A DNA stretch of 64,000 nucleotides from Zerene cesonia. Its lineage: Eukaryota; Arthropoda; Insecta; Lepidoptera; Pieridae. The notes under the pieces are model-generated. The model was given only the letters and a program-made list of their open reading frames with translations. It made no database searches and was not told the DNA's origin. Of the stretch, positions 20,801 to 35,800 are shown piece by piece. Both the position numbers and the translations under genes were made by a program. The stretch is taken from assembly GCF_012273895.1 (NCBI RefSeq), contig NW_024045134.1, positions 1,984,001 through 2,048,000 of the forward strand. The letters run 5' to 3'. Positions within the stretch are counted from its first letter, which is position 1, and each line of letters starts with the position of its first letter.

Positions 20801-23800
20801 TAGTCGCAGCGCACGAAGAACAGCGCGCTGATCTCCTTGCAGAGCCGCGCGAGCAGCGCCGACATGCCCCACACGCGCTCGCCGCCCGAGCACGAGTCCT
20901 CCGCGTACGACTCTAGCCTGGTGAGACACGATTACATCATCATCATTATTATAATCATCATCGGCGTGTACATCATCATCGTTATTGTCTACATCATAAT
21001 CTACGTTATATTCTACATCGTGTAAAATTTTATATTTAAGCAGTGATGATAAGATCACTTTGCCGATAAAATTAAAAACCTATTTAATTTACACTCATGT
21101 AGGCACCCAAACTCCAGACGACATGATTTTAAATTTCAAGTCATTTTGAGATTTCAGGTCATTCCTACGTTTACTGATCACATATTTGTAATTTAACCAC
21201 AAACATATATAAGAAAAAAAAACAAACAAACAAAGGACCTAAAATGCCACCTTGCGGCACACCCCATACATACCTCTGTATCTCCTCATCATCGGTCTGG
21301 AGTGCTTTCGAGCACGTTTCTGCAATTGCTATGGGACCCTCCGGAAGCTGCGCCGTGGTGTCTTCGGGCAGACCCAGCAGCTTGAGTGCCAATTTGTATG
21401 TCTCGGCTGCGGCGGGGAAGCAGCAGTATACTGATTGTGTGTTTAATAACCTGCAATTTATCCATATAGAAGACAATTTAATTTCCGAAAGAACGATACT
21501 TCTGAAAACGTAAGATCGTAAAGAAATATATAGAATAAAGAATGAATAGATAACAGTCACTAAGCATAGAAACAATTGTCAAATCGTACCTATGGCAGCA
21601 TTCAAGTGTCAAACGTTTATAATGAGTAGACTGTGGTTGTGACTGGCACAGATCCCGGCACCGGAGCAGTACGCGCTGCGCGTCCGCATACCAACCGGCC
21701 TCGTTCAGAAAACCACCTGAAAGAGTATTAAAAATATGTACCTATAAACGCCACTACGAACTATTACGCTTCTAATTTATGTTTTAGTGTTTTCAGATTG
21801 TTTTCAACCGACTTAAAAAAAAATTGAAGGTTCTCAATTCGACTGTATTAGTTTTTGTTTTTGGTTAGCTTAGAACTTTCGACTGGGTGAACCGATTTTA
21901 ATAATTTTTTTTTTTTATTTGATAGTTGGAAATTTCCGTGTGGTTTAATTTTTGTTCAAAATAATTTTTGAATGGTCTAGGTATATTATTTTTACTCTAC
22001 CTACCGTCTACTACTAGTCTCTGCATAGACAATGGTCTTTGTAAACGCCTACTAGAAGCAATGCCTCTCAGGAAGAAATGGTTTAGAAATTAATCGGTTC
22101 AACCAATAACTGAATTTCCTAACATACATTGACTACTATAATCTACGGTCCTTCTAAATTCAAAATCGCTAAAAAAAAATTATAGAGACTCACAGAGACA
22201 GAGGAGCAGAGCCGATACCATACTCACCTAGCCTTAAACCTAAATGTATGAGAGAGTTCCTCGGGCGGCCGCTTTGATCGCATCGTGCTAAATAGCTGGT
22301 CGCCAGTTCTGTTGACAGCTTAGAACCGTGCTCAATCACCGCCTGCAAGATAAAAAAAAAACTATATTATTTTCGGAATAAAGGAGAAATGAGATTTCTT
22401 ATTTCTTAACACAACGACGTTATAGATTTTTTCAATGTCAATTTGGTTGCAATTGCATTGACCATTGTGGCATTGCTTTTCTATGAATACAACACAAATA
22501 AATAAATAGCTTCAATAAGTATACTGTTATATCTACATACGTGTCTCTATACATACATCAAAAAGTTGAATAGCGACTCGTGAATATACAATTATTGAAT
22601 ATAATTTTTTTCCTGTTATTAAAACAAACAACGAGACGTAAATAAACAATACCCGATTACGTCATTGTGATCCAAGGAAGCTTTACATGCGTAGAAATAT
22701 TTCCAATTTTTCAATTCATTAGTAAGTTTGCTACTTAAATAAAACAAAGCGGCAATCAACCCATTTCTATTCACATCACCAGTCTTTTTTTTATGTCGTA
22801 GCGGGCAACAGAGCTGGTGGTTCGCCTGATGGTAAGCGATCACAACCGCCCATGAACATTCACAGAGGTAGTGCCTCTTCGAATAAAGGGGTTAGGAAAG
22901 GATTGACGCGCTGCGCGCTTTTAAGCAGTAAGGGACAAGGAAAGGATTGATGACTGTAAAGAAGGAAAGAAAGACTGTAAAGAAGGAAAGAAAGACTGTA
23001 AAGAAGGAAAGAAAGACTGTAAAGAAGGAAAGAAAGACTGTAAAGAAGAAAATCCGCCTCCTTGGTACAGTGGTTAACGTGTGAGCTTAGAACCGAGGGG
23101 TCCTGGGTTCAATTCCCGGTGGGGACGCACAAGAAAAAAAAATATGTTTCTGTCTGGCAGGACACAGAAGGTTGATCACCTACTTGTCCTTATAGAAAAT
23201 CGATCAGTGAAACAGATGTACATCATCTGCCCCATACCCCACTAGGGGACTTCACTAAAGAAGGAAATGATTGGGCAGGGTGAGGAAACGGTAATAGGCC
23301 TTCGGATTGTACTGACAAAGCTCTAAAGAAACACATCATTAAACAAACCAAACCAACGAAAACATTAAAAACGGCTCGTTACCCCGAGGAGCGTACAACA
23401 CAGTTGCAATATCCATATCACGAGTTGTAAATACAATTGTCCGCACGGGTCGTAAATTATCCGATGTCATATATAGTTGTCGGCGAAATGGTGCGTATCA
23501 CGCTCCGCCGTAAACAAGTCGGCTAACATTGTGTTACATAGTACGAAGTGAATAATTACGGCACTCGTATTGCAGCGTGGCGTTGCTCGCGTGTTGGAAT
23601 CCAATTTGCACAAGACGCAAACACCAGCTGCGTTTGTTATTGAATTTTTTTTTTTTCTCATTGTTATTCTAGGTAAGAATAGTCGAAGGGTGTTCGTGTT
23701 TATTTCGACTATCGTTTTTCATAGAATGATTAGGAAAAATTACGTTATTTCGCTATCCGCTAATTGGATTATGTTCTAGTATCTTGTTATTCTTTTATAA

Positions 23801-26800
23801 ATTATTTATAAGACGCCAAAGCCAATACGGTAAACAATTATCTCACAGCGCTGTACGGTCTGCTTGTTTCCAATATAGGTTAAATTATTTCATTAAAACT
23901 TATCTGTTTTGCTTAGTGGCCTGGAATAAAAGTATATTACTATATTTTTTATATATTTATATTAGGTTCACGTGTATGTTTGTATGTTACCTTTAGACTC
24001 GATTTTGACATACTGTACGGATAGATTTAATTAATGATTTTGTATACGTATCAAGGATCGGTGAGGGTTGAACGGTTTTGATTTTTTTTTATTTTTTACT
24101 AGCTTTTGTCCGCGGCTTCGCACGCGTTAAATTCGGAGTAGTTTAATAGATGTTATTATACATATAAACCTTCTTCTTCAATCACTCTATTAGTTAAAAA
24201 AAAAACTCCATCAAAATCCGTTGCGAAGTTTTAAAGATTTAAGCATACATAGGGACATAGGGACAGAGAAAGCGACTTTGTTTTATGTAATGATTATTAC
24301 ATTTACTTTGCAGAGGTAATGCTCTGCTTCCAAACCAAACTCAAGCTAGATATGTAGTTATCTAGATATATAGATATACAAGAAATCACCAACAAACCTC
24401 TTCACAGTTCGCATCTATCTCACAAAAGATAAGATTAAGTGACTTAGATACAACAGCATCTAACTCAACATATGCTATATACAGCTATATATTGAGTCAC
24501 ATATATTGTTGTTAACGGCGTGACGTCAGAAGTGAGCGTAAATTTTAACTACGATTGATTGTGAAAAAGTATGATAACCTCTTCGCTGCGAACGTGATAT
24601 AATTATTATCGAAACATCCTTGACTTGTATGAGAAATAAAAAAAACAAACCCACTTCTTCAGTTTATGTTGCTTCGCGAAAGCATTGCGACTTTTGTTCA
24701 GTTTAATTTTCCTTAGCATACAATACACAGAATAAAAAAAAAAAACAGTAGCAGTCGTGGGACCGCCGATAGAAGTGAAAACGGAACTATTAAGTTGAGA
24801 GTAATTAAAACTATATGCAAAAATTATATGAAATTTTTTATGTTTTATTTATTAGTTACATATGATGGGTTAAACAAATCATGAACAAAATATAAATACA
24901 AAGTGGTTGAAAAAATTATCATTAGCATGTCGGTGACGCGAACCGAGGATTTTACCCTCTACCAAAACGCTCAACGCGCCTAAAGAAGTTTTCACTTCAA
25001 AAACAATTTACTATACAATTAAACTTATTGAAAAGTGAATGTGAAGTCCCGTGTCCCCTAATTGGGGTATGGGGCAGATGATATACATCTGTCTCACTGA
25101 TCGATTTTCTTTATGGACAAGTAGGTGATCAGCCTTCTGTGTCCTGCCAGACCGAGACATTTTTTTTTTTTGTGAATCCCCACCGGGAATCGAACCCGGG
25201 ACCCCTCGGTTCTAAGCTCACGCGTTAACCACGTACCAAGAAGGCGGTCTTAAACTTATTGAAACCCCTGAAAATTTACTTGGGTAGAAAATGCTTTTGG
25301 AACTAAACAGACTCAGGGCGGACTTCATCAATAAACAAAATGTGTTCGGTAAAACTCACTTAACAACAACATCGTGTATCTTATAATAGACCTTCGCATT
25401 CCCGTCACATTATCCTACTTCCTACTAATCCTACTAATATTATAAATGCGAAAGTTTGTAAGGATGTGTGTGTGTTTATTGCTCTTTCACGCAAAAACTC
25501 CTGAACCGATTGCAATGAAATTTGGTACGTAGACAGCTGGACAATTGGAATAACATATAGGCAACTTTTTATCCCGATATTTCTACGGCATACGGACTTA
25601 CGCGAGTGAAACCGTGGGGCGCAGCTAGTAGTCTAATACAGCTCTAGTTACCAAGTGGGAAAAAGAAGCCTTGGATTTCAGTTAGAAAATTCGTAGCAAC
25701 ATAGTGTGACGCTTAGCTGTGCAGCCGACTGTCGAGTGTCAGCGTGACGTGTCTATAGTATTAGCAACATTGTCTGTGGAATGTCGTCTCGCCAATAATG
25801 GGATACAGAAGTAGTTGTCATTCCAGCCAACAAATTGAGTAAAACGCGGGCGGGGCTGTTACATTTTAACTACAATGTGATCAGCGAGACGAGAGGTGGC
25901 CGGTGGGTATAGAGGCGCGTCCGACAGTTTCTAGTTATGCGTGAACTAGGTTGTTGGAAGTTGACTGCCCTGTTACATTTATGAAACAAACCGAAACGCT
26001 AGTATTGCATAGTGTTAGTATTAGCGTTTCATTATTAGCCTCCTTTTGACGATTTCAACATTAAACAAAGAGCACGCAAAGTACACTTGCCTATCCATTT
26101 AGCTCGGAATACGGATAACAGAAACGTAACAGATAATAGAAATTTTTCGTCCAAAAAATATCAATTAAGAGATATATGTATGACACAATGTACAAGAACT
26201 CTTTTAGTATGAAGCGCTCCTTATCTCAGCGCTATAGCGACACGCTGGAGCGATCCAATTATACAAAGCTCATAACAACGAGGCCGTTGTTATTGACATA
26301 CCTCAGGCATCACCGCTGTAAACAGTTCGTTGGAAAACACGCTCAGTATTCGCAAATTTTTCCACTTTTCCCAATTCAGGTACTCGCTGGTGAAATTCTT
26401 TAAGTTCTTTATTTTAGTATTGATAACTTTGGAATTAATTTCATTGAGATTTTATTATACATTTGTAATCGACAGCATTGACAACAATATTGCAAAACAT
26501 CTCTCACATTTACTTTTTTATGTCATAGTGGGTATCTGAGCTAGTGGTCATTGTCTCCATGAATATTGAGTCTCGGCCTCTGTAAATGCGCTCCGCTTTT
26601 AAGGAGTACGACAATTGGAAAAGAAGAAATGGACTGGGAAGAGTAAGGAAAAGGAAACGGTCCTCCGGTTAACACCTAAATCTCTACCTTAGTTATCGCA
26701 ATGTGGGTATAATTTAATTTAACTTAATACGCATTATCAACAAAGCAGTTACGTTTCGAGCTCCGCTGCATTACCTGTGATAATAAACGGCCTCCAAACG

Positions 26801-29800
26801 ACCTGGTTTGCGATTCGGAGCCATTCAGCATAGCAATCCAGCACAGTTACCACAAATTGGGTGAACGTATAATGTACATCTAGATAAGATAAAATCTCAG
26901 AAGCTGAGACCGTTTACCGTAACTCTGAGCATCAAGGACAGGTCGTTAACCACAGACAGTTTTACAAGAAACAACGTAATATGACTTTCCGTACATAACA
27001 TTATAAGTTTTCGTTCACGCAAAAACTCTTGGATCGTCACACTAAGTGGAATATTCGCATGTTAAGTGGTAAGGGATAGTGGCCTCTTTAACAGTTGGAG
27101 ATACACTGATAATGAGGTGATACGGTTCGAAATTGTAATAATATAAATAATACATCTAATTAAACAGATATGTCATACTATTTACTGTTTACGATTTGTA
27201 GATCACATAATTTTAATAAATATAGTTTAACAACACAAAAAATATGATTTTATGATAGAATCAGATGGAGTAATGATTTTTGAAACTCTAGCTATCCTAA
27301 TTATCATACTAAGAAAAACTCATACATTGCAATTGTTAATTAGATCAACATAACATGATTTAAAATAAATCATAAACATTATACATTCTTTTTACTACCA
27401 GACAAGACCTAGTACCTACCTACAATGTAGAGGAAATAGGTGGGTTAAAAGATAAATCCGTCGTAGTCGTAAAAGCTAGCGAACGCTACATCTTAATTGG
27501 CGAGAGGCACCAGCGTCTAAGTAGTACATTTTAATTTATACCACCTAACAACAAATCAATCGAGACACCTCCGAGCATTACTTAACAGATATTCTCGTGT
27601 ATTCATTAACATTAATGATATTACCATCTCGCTGCTAATCACTCATTGACGTTAATTTTATTGTTATTGCCTCCTAATGCAGCGACATGAAAACTGACAA
27701 TGTAATAATGAACATAAGTTGTTTTCAATTGAAATGTTATTATGAACAATCAATAAATATGATATGATTGTTCATGATTCTTTTACCGTGGAAAAATACT
27801 ACTATTATCTGAAAATAATATTTCATAATATGCATATTTTTCAAATAACACGTTTATATTGAGAAACCTTATTCAATGCGTATCACAACGAGTCCACCTC
27901 AAAGGTCGTCCATTTCATCGAGGTAATATTTTCCATCCCACGATTCTAAAATATTGCTAAACTTCTCTGTCCACAATGTACTTGTAGTGACGTCATTACT
28001 TTGTGATATCGACGATAATCATAAGCACGATACAATGCGCTAGTCTCATGTCGCATGTACCTTCTCTCCATGACCTAACGACCCCGTGGCATGTGGCATT
28101 GGGCTAATCCAATGACTAGATGACGTCATGTCTCCAACATTATCATTATCATGACTATTCAGTTATTACTGATCTTAGTGTCATCGTAACGCTCGATTAT
28201 AATATGTATGTGACGACTGCATGTCTCATCGTAATAGCCAATTAGTTAGCTGGGGAAATAAATTCAGAATTTAGAAAACTTGTAACCAGAATTCCCCACA
28301 TAGAGCTGGAGATCAGGAAACTTCAGCTATAACCAATATGGCACAGCTGTGCTCATTACTAGTACCAAAGAGCAGACACGCCAAGTGCACATTGTTGTTG
28401 GGACGAGTTTGCATAACATCTGTAAGTTTGCAACTGGCACATATCTTATAAATTATACAATAACTAGCTACGTTCCGCGGTTCCAACCGCGTAAGTCCGT
28501 ATCCCGTGTGAATATCGGGATAAAAAGTTGCTTATGTGTTATTTCCGTTGTCCAGCTTTCTAACTAACTATCTAAAGAGTAACAAACATACATACACACA
28601 CATCTATCCTCAAAAACTTTCGCATTTATGATATGAGTAGTAAATTAGTAGGATTCTATAGATAAGTTTAAGCTTATCCACCACTCTAAAGTATCTCGTT
28701 TCTCATGCTTACAATGGCAATCGATTATATTATTATTTCTTTGCGTCCATTTCTATTCTAATAAATTAACAACTATTTTTATTCGTATTTGTACCTCACC
28801 CACTATACAACCGACAAAGGAACCAGCGTCAGGGTTCGACCACGCTATTTATCAGGGACATGTGGTTTTTATTATCAAGTTTTATACGCAATCTGTTTAT
28901 TCATTATATTCGTTGATACAGTGAGCGTTCGATACACACTCATCTTGCTAAACCATCCAGCAGTATAGAAACAAACATCGAGCAGTCCATTCGAATATCA
29001 CCTGTCCCTTCCGTACGAGCATACCCAAACCCATTGACATGTCCCATATGCCTTTCGATTGACTCAATGTAATTTCGTACAACGGGCCTCGGTCAACATA
29101 ATATGCATTATCATCGAGTGCACTGCGACGCAACGCCGACAAGGTTGCGTAACGGTCTCGTCTTTACTTACGTACTGGGTGACGCTAGAAACGACTCTAT
29201 ATATGCGTTTACGGCTTAGCATGTTTCTTTAGAAAACTATAAGGTATGCTCTTCTCGTATTGCATTTTTCTTATGTTCACTAGTAAAAGTGAAGCTGAGT
29301 ATTGTGAGTGACTGTATTATAGCTGTTAGTAATGTTTATTATAGATTAACATCAATATATAAATCTAATGAGGAAAAAGCTAGATATTTTTTAATTAAAT
29401 TATTAAGATAAAATTATAACAATAAATCCAGTTAAAAAAGAAAACATAAAACACACTTCAACGATAGAATCATCTAAATTGACTCACTTGCTCTTATACA
29501 GAGTAAGGAAAATATTTAATCCTGACGAACCTAATCAGGATGATAAAATGAACTCGTGAAACTAATGTATTGTCGTCACCGATCCTGGATAAGTGTACAA
29601 AGCTTTGGTACGGAGTGTGAATTTAATCTGTCCCTTAATAATATATTATAATAGTTTAAAAAAAACTAAAAAACACGCTTTTATCATATTTTGCAAATTG
29701 AAAAATGGAATAATTTTATCAAATTAGTGTATTGTCATCGGTCCTCAATAAATCTACAAAGTTTGAACGAAATCTGGCCGTTTAAAGTGGGTCAAAATCG

Positions 29801-32800
29801 CACCCAAAGAAGTCGGTTACAAACAAACATACAAACAAACATACAAACAAACATACAGGTGAAGCTAATAAAAAGCGTGTAAAAATGGATCAAAATCCAA
29901 AGGAGACGGTTGCATATTAATAATTAACAAATAGGTGAAGCTAATAAAAGCGTGTTAAAACACCAAGAATGAAACTTCTAGATAGTTCTAGAAAATCTTT
30001 CGTTTTTCGGTTTTGGACGCAACAGGACCTATGGTAAGTTCTGTTCCAGAACAAAACAAACTAGGCAAGCACAACAAAGAGATCCCACTGGCCTACATAG
30101 CATCTGATGCACACTGTTGCCACAATATAGTAAGGCTTACACGCCATTTGAGCGACAATGCCACAGAGCGCATATAAAACTAGATAGGCAGTGTCATTCG
30201 TCTGACACGAGTGTGTTTGCAGTTTGCACAGCACGGTAGACAATATGCAGTCGCCGGAATGGTATTCATGCTATTATATGAGACTACGTGGTTTGTTCTT
30301 GTGTTATTCTATTACTTTGGCCGCGGATCTCGGTAGTATGTACTTTCATTGTGGATTTATTGCTGTGCTTCTTTAAATTTGTTTAAATACGAACGCAAAT
30401 TTACGCAATATATGTTATGACTTAACACGTAAATGAGATTATATTTACTATTAAAGTGTTTATTACTCAAGGTCATACAATATTCTGGTACACATCGATT
30501 TGCTTTCAGTGGTATTCGCGTGAAAGAGTAACAAACAAACACACATGCGTCCATCCTCACAGACTCTCGCATTTACTATAATAGTAAGATTGGTTAGTAT
30601 AGTATTTATAATAGGATAAACGTGTAGAAATTAAAGACATTTTAACGTATTTTAAACGCGATTTATTCATTATATTTTCATCCCGACGTTTCGAACACTT
30701 TACAGCGAACGTGGTAACGAGGAGACGTTTAAAATCCGTAAAAAAAGCATTTAATTTCTAAATGTATAACACTCGCGTAAAATCAAACACAAGAAAATAC
30801 TAGGATAAGCGTCGTAGTTATATCTATACCGCCATTGCGAAGTCGAACGGGACGCAAGATCAAATTGAATAATGCGAGGCTATTAAGTGAGACGGTCATC
30901 TAATTTGTAACATAACCGTCGTACGAGAGCTGCAAGACATTCGCATATACCCGCGCATTTTATGAAATGCGATCATCACCCAATCCCGCCAGCGCATGCA
31001 TGCGTAATAACACAACACATTGTTTAATACATCAGTGAGTTATATATATGTTAAGAAAATGTATATACAGTTATGATTTCATTTGTACCTATTGCATCGG
31101 CGCTGATGATTACAGGAAAAATATTGTACAATTATATACATGTGCATTAAATTAATTAATCACACTCAATATATATTATGTATAAAACACTAATCAAACT
31201 AAAAGTTTGTTTATTTTGATGTTTGTCCGTCAATCACGCTGAAACTACGAAGTTTGGTATACAGGCAGGGTATTTGGTATACATATTATCTAGGACAACA
31301 GGAATCTTGATATCCGGGCGGAGCCGGGACGAGCGTCTAGTTGTATATAAATTGAAGTTAGCAACGAAACGCTAGCAGTTCGCAAAGTGACTTAGGAGGA
31401 TCTTGGAAAAATTGGAATAATTCCATATTTCTTTTGGGCCAACTTACATGAACAGCTTCTTCTTAAATATATACGCAATTTGAATTCTAGAATCATACCT
31501 GAAAGCATTGCAATAGCCTCAGTTGGGCTCCGGAGAAGCGCAGCAGCCGCTCGAATATCTCCAGCTCGGAGAGTTCCGCGCCCAGGATGCATAGCCGTTT
31601 CTCTTGGAGCATCTGTAAACGAAGGAAAAATACGAATAAGTATAGGAACATGTAAAAGTACATTTTAAGTCTAGCTGTCTGTCTGATTACCAATGTATAA
31701 CACTAACGGTTCGCTCTGTCTTCGCTCGTGGTACATGTACAACTTATAGCATTCCGGAATCAGGTACAAATTAAACGGTGAATACGGTCCAGTAGTTACT
31801 GAGGTTAGCGCGTTCAAACAAACATACTTTTCGGCTGTATATTAATAGTATAAGTTATTAAAAATGAAATGCCGTATATGCTTATACCGCTTGATGCATA
31901 ACTAATCAAGTAAATGGCGGAAGATACAGCTAGTGGTGATAAACGATTGTCTATTAATTTATAGATGTTAGTGTAGACAACGAACAAGTATGCACTATAA
32001 TTTATTTTAAGTGAGTCAAATTCATATTAAGTTCGACAATTCCTACCCTACCCTTATCACACCAAGGTTCTATAATACCTTCATCATTCGAGAATATTTG
32101 AACAAACGGAACGGCTCTCATGAACTTAACCCGTGGCTCAAGGACGCCACTTATGCATGTCCACGAAGACCTTCGCTCGATCACTAGCAAGCACCGTGGC
32201 GTGATGTGCAAAGCACAACCGCAGAGGCTGTTTACGTAACACAATCACACGCGAGCGCTGAACACGCGTCTGATGGCCCAAATCGATTGCTCGATGTCAT
32301 CACCATCGGTCATATCAATGTTTGTGTAATGACCCATCCCACTAAATACTTTGGACACGTGAGGATAAAAGGAGAGGAAGGATTTGTTATTTGTTTCCTT
32401 CATGTTCGAAAATTTTCGTTTGTTACTCTTTCACACAAAAACTCCTGAACCGATTGCAATGAAATTTGGTACATAGGCAGCTGGACAACTCGAATAAACT
32501 ATAGGCAACTTTTTTTCCTACGGGATATCGGGATAAAAAGTAGTTCAAAGTTCAATATAAAACATTATTTCAGTGATTGCAGTATTCTATCGACGGAACG
32601 AAATCTTTGTTGAATTTCATTTTGTAGTTTTGTAGTATTAAAATGGAACATACGACCGAGAATCCTATGTTCCATTTTTCTTTCTAAAATTTTGTTGTTA
32701 AATATTCCGAAAGCTAGTATTTTCTTGTGTTTGATTTTACGCGAGTATTATACATTTAGAAATTGAAGACTTTAACGGATTCTAAAGTGCTCGAGCATCT

Positions 32801-35800
32801 CCCCGTGACCACGCTCGCTGTAAAGTGTTCGAAACGTCGGGTTAATAATACAATGAATAAATCGCGTCTCAAAATCCGTTAAAGTCTTTAATTTCTAAAT
32901 GCCGAAAGCTGTTAATTTCAGAGATAAATTGGCACTAGATAAGTGGCACTGTACAGCAAGAAGGACCTTTGCAAGGCCATAAACTATCTACAATCAAAAG
33001 CCACAAAGTCAACAATTGGCAATCGTTATTCATTATGACTTGTGCAAACACTGATCGAATTATTAATGACCACAGGTGCAGGCTGTACACGGCAGAACGT
33101 GCTGTATCTCTTAACCGTAACGGTCAGAATAGCTTGTGCCGAATCAGGTATGACGAGGTCATTCCGTTCGCCAAGTTTTAACTTTTGTTTTGATCTATTT
33201 ACGGCTAGTCAATAATATCGCGTGATTTTAGAAACACGTTTATTTTTTCTCATATGAACCGTTTAAAATGTCAAAATACGCATATTTAACGATAGCAGTC
33301 CCACAACGAAGGCTGTCAATGTATACGAGAGGTTCTTTGTGGTGAAACACACGTATAAGGAAGTGGTAGATTCGTCTGATGGCGAGTTTTTTTAATGATG
33401 TTCGCTAAAAATTGGACACGGATATAAATTACTCATTATAAAATCGAATATTCTCAGTGTAACAATAAAACAAAGTTTCATAGCACACATTTGTATGCGT
33501 TTAAGCAATTGATGAATTACAAAGAAGTATATAATATGTATTTTTTAAATTGAAAAGCCCATTAAAATATTTATAATAACTAGTTTGGATTAGAAAACCC
33601 TACAAAAAACAAATTCAACCTGAGCGATTCCATGTGACATGACGTGTATTCATTGGGAGAACCTCAATTAAACTCTCAATATTTACGTCAAACAAAATAT
33701 AAGAGACTCTATCATTTCGTATGTTATTTCGTAATGAACATATTGACTTGTGTAAAACACGGAAGTTATCATACTTTCAAATGGCGTTTACCATGTGAAC
33801 AATGGAATCGTTCATGGCGTTAACATGGACAACTTATTCAAATTAAGTATATACAAATAACATTAATGTATCATATCCAGTTACGTAGTCCATGACTCAA
33901 TCCTGACAATATCTTATCACCAGATTATGCCTAAAAGCTCCACCAATCTAGGTAAGAGGGTAACAAACCTCTCCACAATTCACATGCACGCAACCATTTT
34001 ATTTTTTTATGTCTGAGCAGGCAACTGAGCTGGTGGTTCGCTTGATGGTAAACGATGACCACCAACCATGAAGAACATTAGCGTAGGGCCACTTCAAATG
34101 TGTTGCCCGTTTATAAAGGGTTAGGGATAAGGAAAGGATTGAAGACTTGAAAAATGGGTGGACTTGGAAGAGTAAGGAAAAGAAAACGGGCCTCCGCCTC
34201 TGGCTTAAGTAATTCTAATCAGGCAAGATTAAGGCCCAGTTTCACAGCTTCCAGATATTTTCTATAAAGCTTATCTGTCAGACAAAATTACATATATAAC
34301 ACGTGAAAATTTACGTCTTGGGTGTCAAACAGACTGTCTTTTTCTTGAATGATAAATATCAATCCCACTGAGGACAAATAAGACTATCAGGGATATAATC
34401 AGTAAACGATGATACCGGGCCCAAACCGTGTTATCTTAAATTTCTCCTCCGATAATTCGCAACATAATATAAGCAACCTTGACCCGATGGTCACGCACCG
34501 CAGCGGGTCAACAACCTGTTACTGTCTCGGCCGGCTCAATTGGACTTTTATTTCTGAATTTGATTCGAGCTGCTATGAATCACGGTTGACCACTAAGCTG
34601 TCGGTGGGGACAAAAAAATATAGACGCATTCTTTGTGGCCGCTGACTAAGCGTAGAAAATGCCTCTGCTAATAATTTTTATCGGTGGCAAAGACCTGCGA
34701 TCGTATTGTTTTTTGCTCCCTTTATCTTGTATCCTACGTCTTTTTCTGGTCAGTCGTAAATTTGCTTCCCTCATTCATTCCATACTTTGAGCATTTCTTA
34801 GCCAGTGCCGATTGAATTCAAGGATGGCTGGATTAATTTGCACTTTTATACGCTTCAAACCCTCAATATAATAAAGCATATGAGGTGTAATTTACAAGTT
34901 GTTCTAATTAGGCTCCTAGGTTTATTTTTACACATACATACATGCTATCACCAAGTAGCGGCACCACGCCCATATAATTGGGAAAATGTAGATTTTCTCT
35001 ATATAAATTTATCAACTATGTAATGTGTAATGCGAAAAACGATCCAAAAACGCATTCTCCGCTCAAGTTAAACGGATAAATGCTGTAACCCCCAACAGTT
35101 TGAGTTCTGCGTATATCATCCGAAACTCAAATGACCACCTCGCATTTGCCCTTGAGACTCTAGACACCTAAGTTCTATCACAACCACGATCAATGGCTAC
35201 ATTATATCACTGAGTTTATCGCATAATAATCTGTGGGAACATTCCTTCTATGACTCAGCTTTGATTGTTGATTCTTCATCTATCACTAGCCGCTTGCCCC
35301 GGTTCCGTTTGACCCGTGTTAAAATAAAGTCCATGACCGGAATAGTGCACCTTTCAGCGAGTGAAATAATTTTCATGATCGAATCGGTACTTCCGAAGCT
35401 TAACCCCTATAAACATACAAAGTTTGAAACTATCACTTTTCACAGAAGCTTGATGGACATTTATTAATATTCCTGAATACATGGGATTTCCAGCGTCCCG
35501 TTATATTTAAAGAATAGAAATACCTACAATGCCGTTACTTATATGAAGCTCAAAAATAGTCTACAGAAGAAAAAACCTTAGTGGAGCAGCGGTTTGTGAA
35601 TTCAACTGTGACATGTAAATTGTGTTTTTCTATTATCTGCTACTGTTTTATATGATAGAAAAATAATATGTAAACAATTATCAAAAAACGTAGACTTATA
35701 CGTTTTTTGTTTACATATAAATTGTCTAGCTTCGATATGCTATACAAGCTTCGTTTTCATAACGGCGCACATTCAATGATCAGAAACCTCCAGAGATATA

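Noticed and set aside
22951..23048. Possible CRISPR-like array
   Set aside because: Units are directly adjacent with no unique spacers; simple tandem repeat in a eukaryote.
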